DNA of 64,000 nt from the NCBI GenBank assembly GCA_902773135.1, contig CACYDP010000036.1:37931-101930 (forward strand). Reading direction: 5' to 3'. The position numbers were made by a program, and so were the translations under genes. The DNA is from an uncultured Ruminococcus sp. Lineage in GTDB: Bacteria; Bacillota; Clostridia; Oscillospirales; Acutalibacteraceae. The first letter of the stretch is position 1; every line of letters begins with the position of its first letter. The notes beneath the pieces are model-generated. The model did not search any database. It was not told where the DNA came from and saw nothing but the letters and a program-made list of their open reading frames with translations. Below are positions 52,265-61,111 of the stretch, in pieces.

Positions 52265-54616
52265 ATGATGAATAAAAATTTTAAATCTCTTGAACTGGAT
52301 AAAATACTTGAAAAACTTGCCGAAGAAACTTCTTTTGAAGATGCCAGAAATATGGCACTGAATTTGGAACCGTCAACGGGACTTTTTGAGGCAAACGAAC
52401 TGCTGAAAGAAACGTATGATGCCCATATGCTGACAGGCAGGTTCGGTTCTCCCGCTTTCGGCAACCTTCATAATATGACCAACGCTTTACGGCGTGCCGA
52501 AGCAGGTGCCGTACTGACACCGCTCGAACTTCTCCGCACAGCATCGCTGTTGAAAACCATACGAACTGTATACGAATGGCGTGATAAATCTGCAGGAATC
52601 GAAACGGCTCTCGACAGAAGATTCAATGCCCTTTCCCCCAACAAGTACCTTGAAAACAAAATCACCTCCTCTATTCTTTCTGAAGATGAAATTTCCGACA
52701 ATGCCTCTCCCGAACTGCTGTCTATCAGAAAAAAAATAACCGCTCTTTCTTCTAAAATACGTGAACAGCTGGATAAAATTATCCACTCGTCATCAATGCA
52801 GAAATATCTCCAGGACAGCATTGTGACTATCAGAAGTGGAAGATTTGTCATTCCTGTAAAGGCAGAGTTCCGTTCATCTGTTCCTGGACTTGTTCACGAT
52901 ACTTCATCAAGCGGTGCAACCGTATTTGTAGAACCTATGAGCGTTGTTGAGGCAAATAACGATATTCGCATTTTACGTTCACGGGAACAGGCTGAAATCG
53001 AACGCATACTGACAAATCTCTCCGCAGAAGTCGGTTCCTATGCCGATTCTGCTGCCGGCAGCTATCATATCCTGACAGAACTCAATGTCATTTTTGCAAA
53101 GGCACATCTTGCCTACAAAATGAAAGCCTCTTTACCTATCCTGAATGATGAAGGACGTATTCATCTGAAAAAAGCCCGTCACCCTCTTATTGCTGCTGAA
53201 AAAGTCGTGGCAACCGACATTCTTCTCGGTACGGACTATGATACACTCATCATAACAGGTCCCAACACCGGCGGTAAAACCGTTACACTGAAAACAACAG
53301 GACTTCTTTCACTGATGGCGATGTGCGGTATGATGATACCTGCCGCCGATAACAGCGAACTTTCTGTTTTTGAAAACATCCTTGCCGACATAGGAGATGA
53401 ACAGAGTATCGAACAGTCACTGTCAACATTTTCTGCCCATATGACGAATATAATTAATATACTCAAAACGGCAGATAACAAAAGTCTGGTACTGATTGAT
53501 GAACTCGGAGCAGGCACAGACCCCGTAGAAGGTGCCGCACTGGCAATGGCCATTATCGAACAGCTCAGGACACAAGGAGCCAAAACCGCTTCCACCACCC
53601 ATTATGCCGAACTCAAAAGTTTTGCACTTGACACCCCCGGTGTTGAAAATGCCTGCTGTGAATTTGATGTTGCCACACTCCGCCCGACATACCGTCTGTT
53701 GATCGGTATGCCCGGACGTTCCAATGCATTTGCTATATCCGAACGTCTTGGTATGGACCGGTCGGTCGTGGAACGTGCTAAAACGCTTGTATCTCTTGAA
53801 AATACTAAATTTGAATCTGTTGTACAGAAACTTCAGGAAAGCCGAAACGAACTGGACGAAAAAATTAAGGAAACCGAACAACTGAAACTCCAGGCTCAGA
53901 AAGAACTGGAAGAAATCAGACAAAAAGCAGAAAGAAGCGAAAAAGACCGCCAAAATGAACTATCTCTTGCAAAAGCTCAGGCGGAAAATATCGTTGCCAA
54001 AGCAAGAGCCGAAGTATACGGTGTCCTTGATGAAATCGAAAAAATCCGAAAATCAAAACAAGTGACGGCAGAACAAAAAGCAAAACTGAAATCTGATATA
54101 CGCAATATGGAAAATACCGCTGACCCTGTTACTCATCGTTCCAATGAGGAATATGTACTTCCTCGTCCGCTGAAACCGGGCGACAGAGTACTGATATTTG
54201 ATATTGATAAAAAAGGTGATGTACTGGAAGTGGGCAGTGACAGCGTTCTGGTGCAGGCAGGCATCATCAAAACCCGTGTACCGATCGCCAATATCAGACT
54301 TCTGAAACAGGAAAAAGTAAAAACTCCGCAGCGAAGTGTTACCCGAACTGTCCGCAATACCGCCAACCGAACGGCATCAACCGAAATTGATGTCCGTGGA
54401 GAAAACGTGATGGACGCTGTAATGGACGTAGACAGAGCCATTGATGCCGCTGTTTTGCAGGGACTGCATATGATCACGATTATTCACGGAAAAGGTACCG
54501 GCATTCTTCGCAAAGAAATACAAAATCACCTCAGATCACATCCTTCGGTCCGTACATTCAGAATTGGTGTATTTGGCGAAGGTGATTCGGGTGTTACCAT
54601 CGCAGAATTGAAATAA
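52265..54616 (+). CDS. mutS2: Endonuclease MutS2 / ribosome-rescue ATPase
   Basis: A 783-aa MutS homologue lacking the mismatch-recognition domain. Walker A is GPNTGGKTVTLKTTG near residue 333. Walker B LVLIDELGAGTDP. A coiled-coil (about 520-620) is followed by a KOW-like region and the C-terminal Smr nuclease domain (IDVRGENVMDAV and IIHGKGTGILRKEIQNHLRS). Roles include inhibition of recombination and splitting of collided ribosomes. The start ATGATG (52265/52268) has GATGAGGA upstream. Confidence 0.95.
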   Translation: MMNKNFKSLELDKILEKLAEETSFEDARNMALNLEPSTGLFEANELLKETYDAHMLTGRFGSPAFGNLHNMTNALRRAEAGAVLTPLELLRTASLLKTIRTVYEWRDKSAGIETALDRRFNALSPNKYLENKITSSILSEDEISDNASPELLSIRKKITALSSKIREQLDKIIHSSSMQKYLQDSIVTIRSGRFVIPVKAEFRSSVPGLVHDTSSSGATVFVEPMSVVEANNDIRILRSREQAEIERILTNLSAEVGSYADSAAGSYHILTELNVIFAKAHLAYKMKASLPILNDEGRIHLKKARHPLIAAEKVVATDILLGTDYDTLIITGPNTGGKTVTLKTTGLLSLMAMCGMMIPAADNSELSVFENILADIGDEQSIEQSLSTFSAHMTNIINILKTADNKSLVLIDELGAGTDPVEGAALAMAIIEQLRTQGAKTASTTHYAELKSFALDTPGVENACCEFDVATLRPTYRLLIGMPGRSNAFAISERLGMDRSVVERAKTLVSLENTKFESVVQKLQESRNELDEKIKETEQLKLQAQKELEEIRQKAERSEKDRQNELSLAKAQAENIVAKARAEVYGVLDEIEKIRKSKQVTAEQKAKLKSDIRNMENTADPVTHRSNEEYVLPRPLKPGDRVLIFDIDKKGDVLEVGSDSVLVQAGIIKTRVPIANIRLLKQEKVKTPQRSVTRTVRNTANRTASTEIDVRGENVMDAVMDVDRAIDAAVLQGLHMITIIHGKGTGILRKEIQNHLRSHPSVRTFRIGVFGEGDSGVTIAELK

Positions 54617-54686
54617 ATCATAACTTCCATTGTCCCTGCCTGCTCATTGTAAATCAACCTTTTTACCATTACGGAGGAATCAATTT

Positions 54687-55361
54687 ATGTCAAAGGTCGG
54701 CAAAAGAAAGCATACCGGAACATTGACAGGCATCATATTATTAATATTGCTGATACTTTCCGCAATATTTTTGCTGTATTGTACAACGATGGTATTCCGG
54801 GATCAATATCCGGATAAATACACACTTGACAAAACAGACCATACGCTTACTTTTGATACCGTAAAAGCCGCTGTATCGGGCAGTGAATTTCAGCTGAGCA
54901 ATGAACAGATCAATACTTTTCTCAACGAAAAAATCACCGTCCGTTCGGACAGCGAAAATGGTATTGAAAAAATCAGGATCTATCTTCACAATGACGACAA
55001 TTCCGAAGTGTACGCAAAACTCCGCTACCGGAATTACAGCTTTGCCTTTTACGCTCAGATCAGCATCACCACTGCCGGCAGCAATATGAAAATCAATCTG
55101 AGCAATGCCAGACTCGGTGAACTTGCTGTGCCTGATTTTGTTGTGTCATACGCATTGGGAAAAATTTTTGAAAATCATCCCATCATAAAAACAGACGATA
55201 CTGCTATTACGCTTGACTTGAGTATCGATTATACGATCAGCGAAAATAATATCATTCACTTATCTTTAAGACATTTTGAATCCTGTGAAGGCTACGCAAA
55301 ATGCCGCACCAACAATCTGACCCTGCAAGCACTGAAAGCACTGGTCAAAAAATTTGCCTGA
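54687..55361 (+). CDS. YpmS-like membrane-anchored protein
   Basis: A 224-aa protein with one N-terminal helix (LTGIILLILLILSAIFLLYC) and an extracytoplasmic beta-rich domain. FQLSNEQINTFLNEKI and YAKLRYRNYSFAFYAQISIT recall YpmS/DUF2140. The ATG at 54687 has CGGAGGA upstream. It follows mutS2 by 70 bases on the same strand. Function is unknown. Confidence 0.55.
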   Translation: MSKVGKRKHTGTLTGIILLILLILSAIFLLYCTTMVFRDQYPDKYTLDKTDHTLTFDTVKAAVSGSEFQLSNEQINTFLNEKITVRSDSENGIEKIRIYLHNDDNSEVYAKLRYRNYSFAFYAQISITTAGSNMKINLSNARLGELAVPDFVVSYALGKIFENHPIIKTDDTAITLDLSIDYTISENNIIHLSLRHFESCEGYAKCRTNNLTLQALKALVKKFA

Positions 55362-55369
55362 ACTATCAA

Positions 55370-55414
55370 AAAAAAACACCGCATATTTTCCGTTTTGGAA
55401 ATATGCGGTGTTTT
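55370..55414. terminator. Bidirectional terminator YpmS-like / cdaR
   Basis: AAAACACCGCATATTT pairs with AAATATGCGGTGTTTT; A-run and T-run flanks on both sides. Confidence 0.9.
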
Positions 55415-55427
55415 GGTTATTGCTGCA

Positions 55428-56744
55428 CTATTCAGAAGACGACTCATCGGAAGTTTCATCGGAAGCTTTTGTAACAACATCCACTTTATAACTGCCGTGC
55501 ACCCAACAATCCAGGAACTTACTGTTTATATCAAAGCGGAGCGTTTCTTCGCTGTACTGGCTGCTTGTCGCATTGCTTTTGCTCATATCGACAACGCCTG
55601 TAATATTTTCGGCTTTGATGGACGATATTTGATCTTTCGGACCTATCACGGTCACTCTTACCGATTTCTGCGATACCACCTTATTTTCGGCAGACTGCCC
55701 TATGACATTGAAATTGGTAATATCAAGCTGTTTGGAACTCATACCGGACAAGTCAAACTGAACTTTCACACTGTCTGTTTCATCAATATTGCGGCAGCCT
55801 GATGGTATGATCAGTTTTGCCTCAAACAGTGTATTGGAAAACGTCAGCTTGCTGAAATCTATATCTTCTGTTGTGACAGATATATTATCCGCATCGACAC
55901 TGCTGTCCTGAATAATCAGATTGATGCTTGACGGTGTCACTTTTACCAGAGAATCGTCAAATGTAAGATTATCGGGCATATTCACGATATTGGGGTCTAT
56001 GCTGATATTCTTGACCTGATAAACCGGTATGGTAACATCTACCGAAGTGATATTCGATGTAATGTATGTACTTTTTACAATGTTATCATCTGCATCATAA
56101 AAGACCAAAGGAACATCTGTAATGGTCTTGGTCTGGGTCAGTGCTTCGTCTATGTTTTCTACCGCACAGACAGACGCAATGCTGTTGACATATGTTTCAG
56201 GTCCTTGAATCGTCACGGTCTGCTGCGATAAGATTCCCTGAGCAATATAGAGGGACTCATCAACATCGGAATGTTTAACGCTGTCGGTGATGCTGATCTC
56301 CCTACTGACATATTTATCGACATAAACATCCACTTCCGAAGGAGAAACCGTTGAAGCAAATTCATAATCTGTTTTTACGCCGCTTTTTTGTGCAGTGAGT
56401 TTCATCGTTTTTTGACCCACTTCGGTCAGCTCTCCTACATTGGAGGCGGTAACATATACATCATCCGATGTCATCGACTGAACCACCAGTGTATTGCCGC
56501 TGATTCTGACAGAGGCGGTCAGATTATCCGCACCAAAAATTTGCAAATCATCGGAAAGTTTCGGAATCGATACAGGAATATCCGTAACCGTCCAGTTATA
56601 CGTTTCCTGATTGGAATTGACATTAAATGTCCATATAATGAATGCGAGAAAAACAGAAAAGATAAGAAGAAATTTATCATTATAAAAAAGTCTGCCGAAG
56701 CTGTTTTTATTCTTTATTATGTTTTTCATTTTTATTTTTTTCAT
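55428..56744 (-). CDS. cdaR: YbbR-domain protein, CdaR-type regulator
   Basis: A 438-aa protein with a single N-terminal helix (FLLIFSVFLAFIIWTFNV) and several extracytoplasmic YbbR repeats (VTIQGPETYVNSIASVCAVE, IDITKV-like VRVTVIGPKDQISSIKAENI). It lies directly after cdaA, its known partner, which it regulates by contact. It starts inside the end of cdaA (38-base overlap). GGGGAAAG precedes the ATG. glmM, third gene of this operon in many Firmicutes, is absent. Confidence 0.88.
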   Translation of the reverse strand: MKKIKMKNIIKNKNSFGRLFYNDKFLLIFSVFLAFIIWTFNVNSNQETYNWTVTDIPVSIPKLSDDLQIFGADNLTASVRISGNTLVVQSMTSDDVYVTASNVGELTEVGQKTMKLTAQKSGVKTDYEFASTVSPSEVDVYVDKYVSREISITDSVKHSDVDESLYIAQGILSQQTVTIQGPETYVNSIASVCAVENIDEALTQTKTITDVPLVFYDADDNIVKSTYITSNITSVDVTIPVYQVKNISIDPNIVNMPDNLTFDDSLVKVTPSSINLIIQDSSVDADNISVTTEDIDFSKLTFSNTLFEAKLIIPSGCRNIDETDSVKVQFDLSGMSSKQLDITNFNVIGQSAENKVVSQKSVRVTVIGPKDQISSIKAENITGVVDMSKSNATSSQYSEETLRFDINSKFLDCWVHGSYKVDVVTKASDETSDESSSE

Positions 56745-57627
56745 TTTTCTTTCCCCTCACAATACCCGAGATAACAGGAATACGTTCTACTTTTTCCTGC
56801 TCTTTTGGAACGATCAGCTCCTCCAGAGTGGAATTTAATGTTTCACGGGTAAAATTTCTGGTAATGACACCATTCATTGCCAGCGATATATTGCCTGTTT
56901 CTTCCGAAACGATCACCACAACCGCATCGCTGTTTTCGCTGATGCCGATTCCTGCCCTGTGTCTTGTACCAAGGTCAACGCTGACACTGCTGTTGTTTTT
57001 AGTTAAAGGAAGAATACAGCCTGCCGCATATACCATACCGTCACGCATTACCATTGCACCGTCGTGCAGCGGTGCTTTATTAAAGAAGATATTGCCTATC
57101 ATCGGAACAGACGGTACCGCATTGACGACGGTTCCTGTATCGATAATATCGCCGAGTTTTGTCTGACGTTCAAATACGATAAGAGCACCTGTTTTTGACT
57201 TCTGAAATTGTGCTGCCACTTCGCACACACAATTGATGCCTTTTTTGATACGCTTGACTTTTTCCTCTTCTTTATCTCCTCCCGAAGCAATCCCCGTCCA
57301 GTATTTACCGATTTTACTTCTGCCCAGATGTTCCAGTGCACTTCGGAGTTCAGGCTGAAATACAATGAGAACGGCAAGAACCGAAAACTGAAAAAATGAG
57401 GTAAACAATGTATTTAACATTCTCAGGTTGAAAATTCCCGAAAGGGCAAACGCCACCAGAATGAGCATAATACCCTTGACAAGCTGAATGGCTCTTGTTT
57501 CACGGATAATTTTAATCAGATTATAAATAATGAAAGAAACAACCAGTATATCCAGAACATCTGTTGCTCTGAATTCTGCCATTTTTGTAATAAATGTTGT
57601 ATACCATTCAGAAATCTGTTCCCACAA
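56707..57627 (-). CDS. cdaA: Diadenylate cyclase CdaA
   Basis: A 306-aa membrane enzyme that makes c-di-AMP from two ATP. About three N-terminal helices (LDILVVSFIIYNLIKIIRET onward) are followed by the DisA_N catalytic domain with DGAMVMRDG and GTRHRAGIGISE, the conserved DGA and RHR motifs. The start is TTG at 57627, with AAGGAGG eight bases upstream. A TTGGAA-17-TAAAAT promoter lies at 57762-57790. The 130-base leader contains a long-range inverted repeat (57669-57677/57739-57747). Confidence 0.93.
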   Translation of the reverse strand: MWEQISEWYTTFITKMAEFRATDVLDILVVSFIIYNLIKIIRETRAIQLVKGIMLILVAFALSGIFNLRMLNTLFTSFFQFSVLAVLIVFQPELRSALEHLGRSKIGKYWTGIASGGDKEEEKVKRIKKGINCVCEVAAQFQKSKTGALIVFERQTKLGDIIDTGTVVNAVPSVPMIGNIFFNKAPLHDGAMVMRDGMVYAAGCILPLTKNNSSVSVDLGTRHRAGIGISENSDAVVVIVSEETGNISLAMNGVITRNFTRETLNSTLEELIVPKEQEKVERIPVISGIVRGKKNEKNKNEKHNKE

Positions 57628-57668
57628 ATTGAATTCCTCCTTGTTTTTGATACCACTTTTTTCTGAGC

Positions 57669-57747
57669 TTGAGCGGAAAATCTTACAACGCAAGATAAAG
57701 AACATTAACAAAATGATGCAAATGGAAATGGAAGATCATCCGCTCAA
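57669..57747 (-). promoter_or_regulatory. Structured leader of cdaA
   Basis: TTGAGCGGA at 57669-57677 pairs with TCCGCTCAA at 57739-57747, a perfect 9-base stem closing about 60 bases that include an ATCTT/AAGAT hairpin. It could be a regulatory leader; no known riboswitch is recognised. Confidence 0.5.
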
Positions 57748-57761
57748 ACACCGCTTCTTTT

Positions 57762-57790
57762 ATTTTAACACATTGTCAGTCCAATTCCAA
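57762..57790 (-). promoter_or_regulatory. Promoter of cdaA-cdaR
   Basis: Minus strand TTGGAA, 17-base spacer, TAAAAT. Confidence 0.6.
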
Positions 57791-57803
57791 CTGTTTTTTA
57801 ACT

Positions 57804-58937
57804 TTAAGTCAGGGATTTTACGCATTGCAGGAAATAATCCATTTCGCTCCTCCTGGTAAATATTGACGGTGAAACACGTACCGCACCGACATTTTCCGTA
57901 CCGAATGATTTGTGTGCGGCAGGAGAGCAGTGTATACCCGCTCTTACCGCTATATTGCGTCTGTTCAAACTTTCAGCTGCGGATTCACTGTCTTTTCCCT
58001 CTATATTAAATGATAAGATCGGAACAAAGTAATCCGGTTCCGGCATAGGCGTATAGAGGTGGATTCCTTTGATTTGTTTTAGTTCTTTGTATAAATGAGT
58101 GACCAGCATAAACTCGTGTTTTGCAATATTTTCGACTTTTATTCTGGAAACATAATCCATTCCGGCTTTTAGTCCTGCGATACCGCTGAGATTCGGCGTA
58201 CCGCTTTCAAATTTATCGGGAAGCAATTCGGGTTGTTCAAAGAAACCGGAACTGCTTCCCGTACCGCCCTCAATCAGGGAATCGGGAATATGGCTGCCGG
58301 AAAAAATCAACATACCCGTTCCCATCGGACCATAAAGTCCCTTATGCCCCGGTACACAAAGAAAATCTGCTTTGATTTCCGATATATTAATGGGTACCAC
58401 CCCTGCCGACTGTGCAGCATCAAGAGCAAAAAGCAGACCGTATTCGTGTGCAAGAGCAGCAATCCGTTCCACCGGCAGCTTAATCCCCCAGACATTAGAA
58501 GCATGCGTACAGAGAATCATACGGGTTCTTGCATTGATGGATTTTCGGAAAGAATCTACCGTTTTGTCATTATCTTTCGGAAACACTTTTGCTTCGGTAT
58601 AAGAAACATGAATGCTTTCCAGTCTTTTCAGAGGACGCATTACGGAATTGTGTTCCAGCGACGAAATCACGATATGGTCTCCCGGTTTTAAAATCCCCTT
58701 GATGACAATATTCAATGCTTCCGTGCAATTCTTGGTAAATATAACATTTTCTTCACTTTTGACACCAAAAAAATCAGCTGCGGTTTTTCGTGCATCAAAT
58801 ATCATTTCAGATGATTTCATCGACAGAAAATGACCGCTCCTGCCGGGATTGGCTCCACTGTACATTGCAGCTGCGGCAGCATGACGCACTTCCGGCGGTT
58901 TCGGATAGCTTGTTGCTGAATTATCGAGATACACCAA
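57804..58937 (-). CDS. Class V aminotransferase / cysteine-desulfurase-like protein
   Basis: A 377-aa PLP enzyme. The N-terminus VYLDNSATSYPKPPEVRHAA and the PLP lysine in FLCVPGHKGLYGPMGTGMLI are diagnostic. A Cys in AGIHCSPAAHKSFGT occupies the desulfurase loop. It resembles the subgroup encoded next to DUF3343 proteins in anaerobes, proposed to act on cysteine or selenocysteine. The start is TTG at 58937 (GTG at 58934 possible) with GGGAG ten bases upstream. It follows the DUF3343 gene by six bases. Confidence 0.85.
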   Translation of the reverse strand: MVYLDNSATSYPKPPEVRHAAAAAMYSGANPGRSGHFLSMKSSEMIFDARKTAADFFGVKSEENVIFTKNCTEALNIVIKGILKPGDHIVISSLEHNSVMRPLKRLESIHVSYTEAKVFPKDNDKTVDSFRKSINARTRMILCTHASNVWGIKLPVERIAALAHEYGLLFALDAAQSAGVVPINISEIKADFLCVPGHKGLYGPMGTGMLIFSGSHIPDSLIEGGTGSSSGFFEQPELLPDKFESGTPNLSGIAGLKAGMDYVSRIKVENIAKHEFMLVTHLYKELKQIKGIHLYTPMPEPDYFVPILSFNIEGKDSESAAESLNRRNIAVRAGIHCSPAAHKSFGTENVGAVRVSPSIFTRRSEMDYFLQCVKSLT

Positions 58938-58943
58938 AATCCA

Positions 58944-59165
58944 TCAGCTCCCTTCTGTACGTTCTATGATTTTGATACCGTTTTCTTTGAGTATGCGTTC
59001 AGCCTCATCCGTTTTTTTCGGAATAAAAAGACTGTACGTACAGCTTTGGTTTTGATTGTGCTTCGGTGTCCGTATCACCTTCGACTTGATACCGTAATTC
59101 CCTAAAAGCTGTTTTGCTTTCATTGCATAGGTTATCGATGAAACCACTATGAAAGACTTCCCCAT
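58944..59165 (-). CDS. DUF3343 protein
   Basis: A 73-aa protein with a ferredoxin-like fold pattern (SFIVVSSITYAMKAKQLLGN, KVIRTPKHNQNQSCTYSLFI). A Cys in QSCTYSLF may carry sulfur or selenium, as proposed for the family. GAGGTGA precedes the ATG at 59165. It is coupled to a class V aminotransferase, its common partner. Confidence 0.75.
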   Translation of the reverse strand: MGKSFIVVSSITYAMKAKQLLGNYGIKSKVIRTPKHNQNQSCTYSLFIPKKTDEAERILKENGIKIIERTEGS

Positions 59166-59268
59166 TTTTATCACCTCACTGTTCTCTTATCATTTTATGT
59201 AAAAAAAGAAACAGAGTGTATGATCGATTTTTTCGTCAAATCTGCGGCAAAAATCATTGCGGGGCAAG

Positions 59269-59453
59269 CCATGGAAATCAATTTCTACAAATTTGACATC
59301 AGATAAGTTTCTGTATTTCCTTCTCAACAATTTCACTATCAATAGGATATGACGAGATTCAGCGGTTTTAGGAAAGGGGTCTGGGGAATAACCCTTTTTC
59401 CGCCGGAAAATGGTTTTCCCCAGGAAACTGCCCGACAAAATTGATTTCCGTGG
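59269..59453. repeat. Palindromic element with terminal inverted repeats
   Basis: CCATGGAAATCAATTT (59269-59284) and AAATTGATTTCCGTGG (59438-59453) are inverted repeats with one mismatch. Between them lies a strong hairpin at 59381-59423 (CTGGGGAA/TTCCCCAG, AACC/GGTT, TTTTCCG/CGGAAAA). It could be a MITE or a structured RNA. Confidence 0.6.
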
Positions 59454-59470
59454 TTTACGATAATTTTTGA

Positions 59471-59499
59471 TTGACAATTGCCGGACAATAAATTATAAT
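59471..59499 (+). promoter_or_regulatory. Promoter of the NrtR-like/two-component genes
   Basis: TTGACA, 17-base spacer, TATAAT: full consensus, 33 bases before the GTG. Confidence 0.85.
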
Positions 59500-59532
59500 G
59501 ATATTATCAATTCTATAATAACAGGTGATTAT

Positions 59533-60423
59533 GTGGAAATAAAGGATAAAAACGGACTTACCGAAAAAGAATTTTTGGAACAATATCAACCGGGCGACTA
59601 TGTTCGTCCGTCAGTTGCTGCGGATATGGTTATCTTTACTGCTGTCAACTGTGAAAAAGATAATTACCGACGGTTACCCGAAAAAAAACTTCGACTGCTT
59701 CTCATCAGGCGTGGCGGGCATCCGTATATCAACACCTGGGCATTGCCCGGCGGCTTTGTCAACCCCGACGAAACCACCGAACAGGCTGCTCGAAGAGAAC
59801 TGCTCGAAGAAACCGGTGTCGATCACATTTATTTGGAACAGCTTTACACTTTCAGTCAACCGGATCGTGACCCTCGTATGTGGGTAATGAGCTGTTCCTA
59901 TATGGCTTTGATTGACAGTACAAAAGTGAATGTCAATGCCGGTGACGATGCAACTGATGCAAAATGGTTCGATATAAGCCTGAAAACAATTGCTGAAACT
60001 ATCTCCGAAAATGAAAACGGGGCTTCGGCTGTTACCGACTATCATCTTACGCTGTCGCACGGTGAAATCAATCTGTCCGCATCATTAAGAAAAACTCTGA
60101 TCCGAAACGGTACCGGCATACAAACAGAATATGAAATCATTGAAAACAACGGTCTGGCTTTCGATCACGCCAAAATTATCACTGTCGCAGTGGAAAGACT
60201 CCGTGGAAAAGTCAATTATACCGATATTGTTTTAAATCTGATGCCCGAATACTTTACACTTACGGAGCTTCAGCAGGTATATGAAATCATACTTGACAAA
60301 CCCCTGTTGAAAGCACAGTTCAGACGCAAATACGGAATTCTTGCCGAAGAAACCGATCAATATACTTCTTCCGCAGGACACCGTCCGTCAAAGCTTTATA
60401 GACGCAAATGGAAGTTTCATTAA
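59533..60423 (+). CDS. NrtR-like Nudix-wHTH regulator
   Basis: A 296-aa protein with a Nudix domain (box GFVNPDETTEQAARRELLEE then TGV, all key residues present) and a C-terminal winged-helix domain of the NrtR type (FTLTELQQVYEIILDKPLLK, AQFRRKYG, RPSKLYRRK). NrtR proteins sense ADP-ribose and regulate NAD genes, many having lost hydrolase activity; here the catalytic box is intact. The GTG at 59533 has AGGTGA upstream; an ATG start farther upstream falls within the promoter. The next gene starts 14 bases later. Confidence 0.82.
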   Translation: MEIKDKNGLTEKEFLEQYQPGDYVRPSVAADMVIFTAVNCEKDNYRRLPEKKLRLLLIRRGGHPYINTWALPGGFVNPDETTEQAARRELLEETGVDHIYLEQLYTFSQPDRDPRMWVMSCSYMALIDSTKVNVNAGDDATDAKWFDISLKTIAETISENENGASAVTDYHLTLSHGEINLSASLRKTLIRNGTGIQTEYEIIENNGLAFDHAKIITVAVERLRGKVNYTDIVLNLMPEYFTLTELQQVYEIILDKPLLKAQFRRKYGILAEETDQYTSSAGHRPSKLYRRKWKFH

Positions 60424-60436
60424 GGAGGAATGACAG

Positions 60437-61111
60437 ATGAGATTATTGCTTGTAGAAGATGAGATCGGTCTTGCCGAAGCAATCGGTGCAATCCTGCGAA
60501 AAGAACATTACGAAGTAGATATTTCAAATGACGGTCAAAGCGGTCTGGAAAACGCACTGACAGACGTTTACGATTGTATCATACTGGATGTAATGCTTCC
60601 CAAAATCAACGGTCTTGATGTACTGACCTATCTGCGTGTCAAAAATATAGAAACCCCTGTACTCCTTTTGACCGCCAAATCGGAAATTGACGATAAAATC
60701 AAAGGACTTGACTGCGGTGCTGATGATTATCTGACAAAACCGTTTTCAACCGGAGAACTCCTGGCACGCATCAGGGCATTGACCAGGCGAAAAGGTGTCC
60801 CTGTTGACATCAATCCCAAATACGGAGATATTACGCTTGACCTGAAAAAAGGTGAGCTGATATGTGCCAACAATTCCGTAGTACTGGGACGCAAGGAATT
60901 CCAGATGATGGAACTTCTTATGTCCAATGCCGGACAGGTCATCACCAAAGAACAATTTGTCAAAAAAATATGGGGATATGACGATGATTCTGAATATAAC
61001 AATGTAGAAGTGTATATTTCTTTTTTAAGAAAAAAATTAACAATGCTGCACTCCAATGTTAAGATTAAAACCAGAAGGGGTATAGGCTATTGTCTTAGTG
61101 GTGCATTATGA
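60437..61111 (+). CDS. OmpR-family response regulator
   Basis: A 224-aa regulator. Phosphoacceptor Asp51 lies in YDCIILDVMLPKINGLDV; the Thr and Lys switch residues are in LLLTAKSEIDDK and YLTKPFSTGELLARI. The C-terminal OmpR-type winged helix covers residues 130-224. AAGGAGGAATGACAG precedes the ATG. It is coupled by ATGA overlap to the histidine kinase. Confidence 0.93.
   Translation: MRLLLVEDEIGLAEAIGAILRKEHYEVDISNDGQSGLENALTDVYDCIILDVMLPKINGLDVLTYLRVKNIETPVLLLTAKSEIDDKIKGLDCGADDYLTKPFSTGELLARIRALTRRKGVPVDINPKYGDITLDLKKGELICANNSVVLGRKEFQMMELLMSNAGQVITKEQFVKKIWGYDDDSEYNNVEVYISFLRKKLTMLHSNVKIKTRRGIGYCLSGAL

Larger units (their letters stand above)
59166..59532. other. Intergenic region with a palindromic element and the NrtR-like promoter
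   Basis: About 365 bases without a gene. It holds a 185-bp element with 16-base inverted ends (59269-59453) and the promoter of the Nudix regulator (59471-59499). The open frame across it on the minus strand is a by-product of the repeat. Confidence 0.6.

Noticed and set aside
59190-59477. Minus-strand 95-codon frame upstream of the NrtR-like gene
   Set aside because: It coincides with the palindromic element and reaches into the -35/-10 region of a consensus promoter. No ribosome binding site is present.
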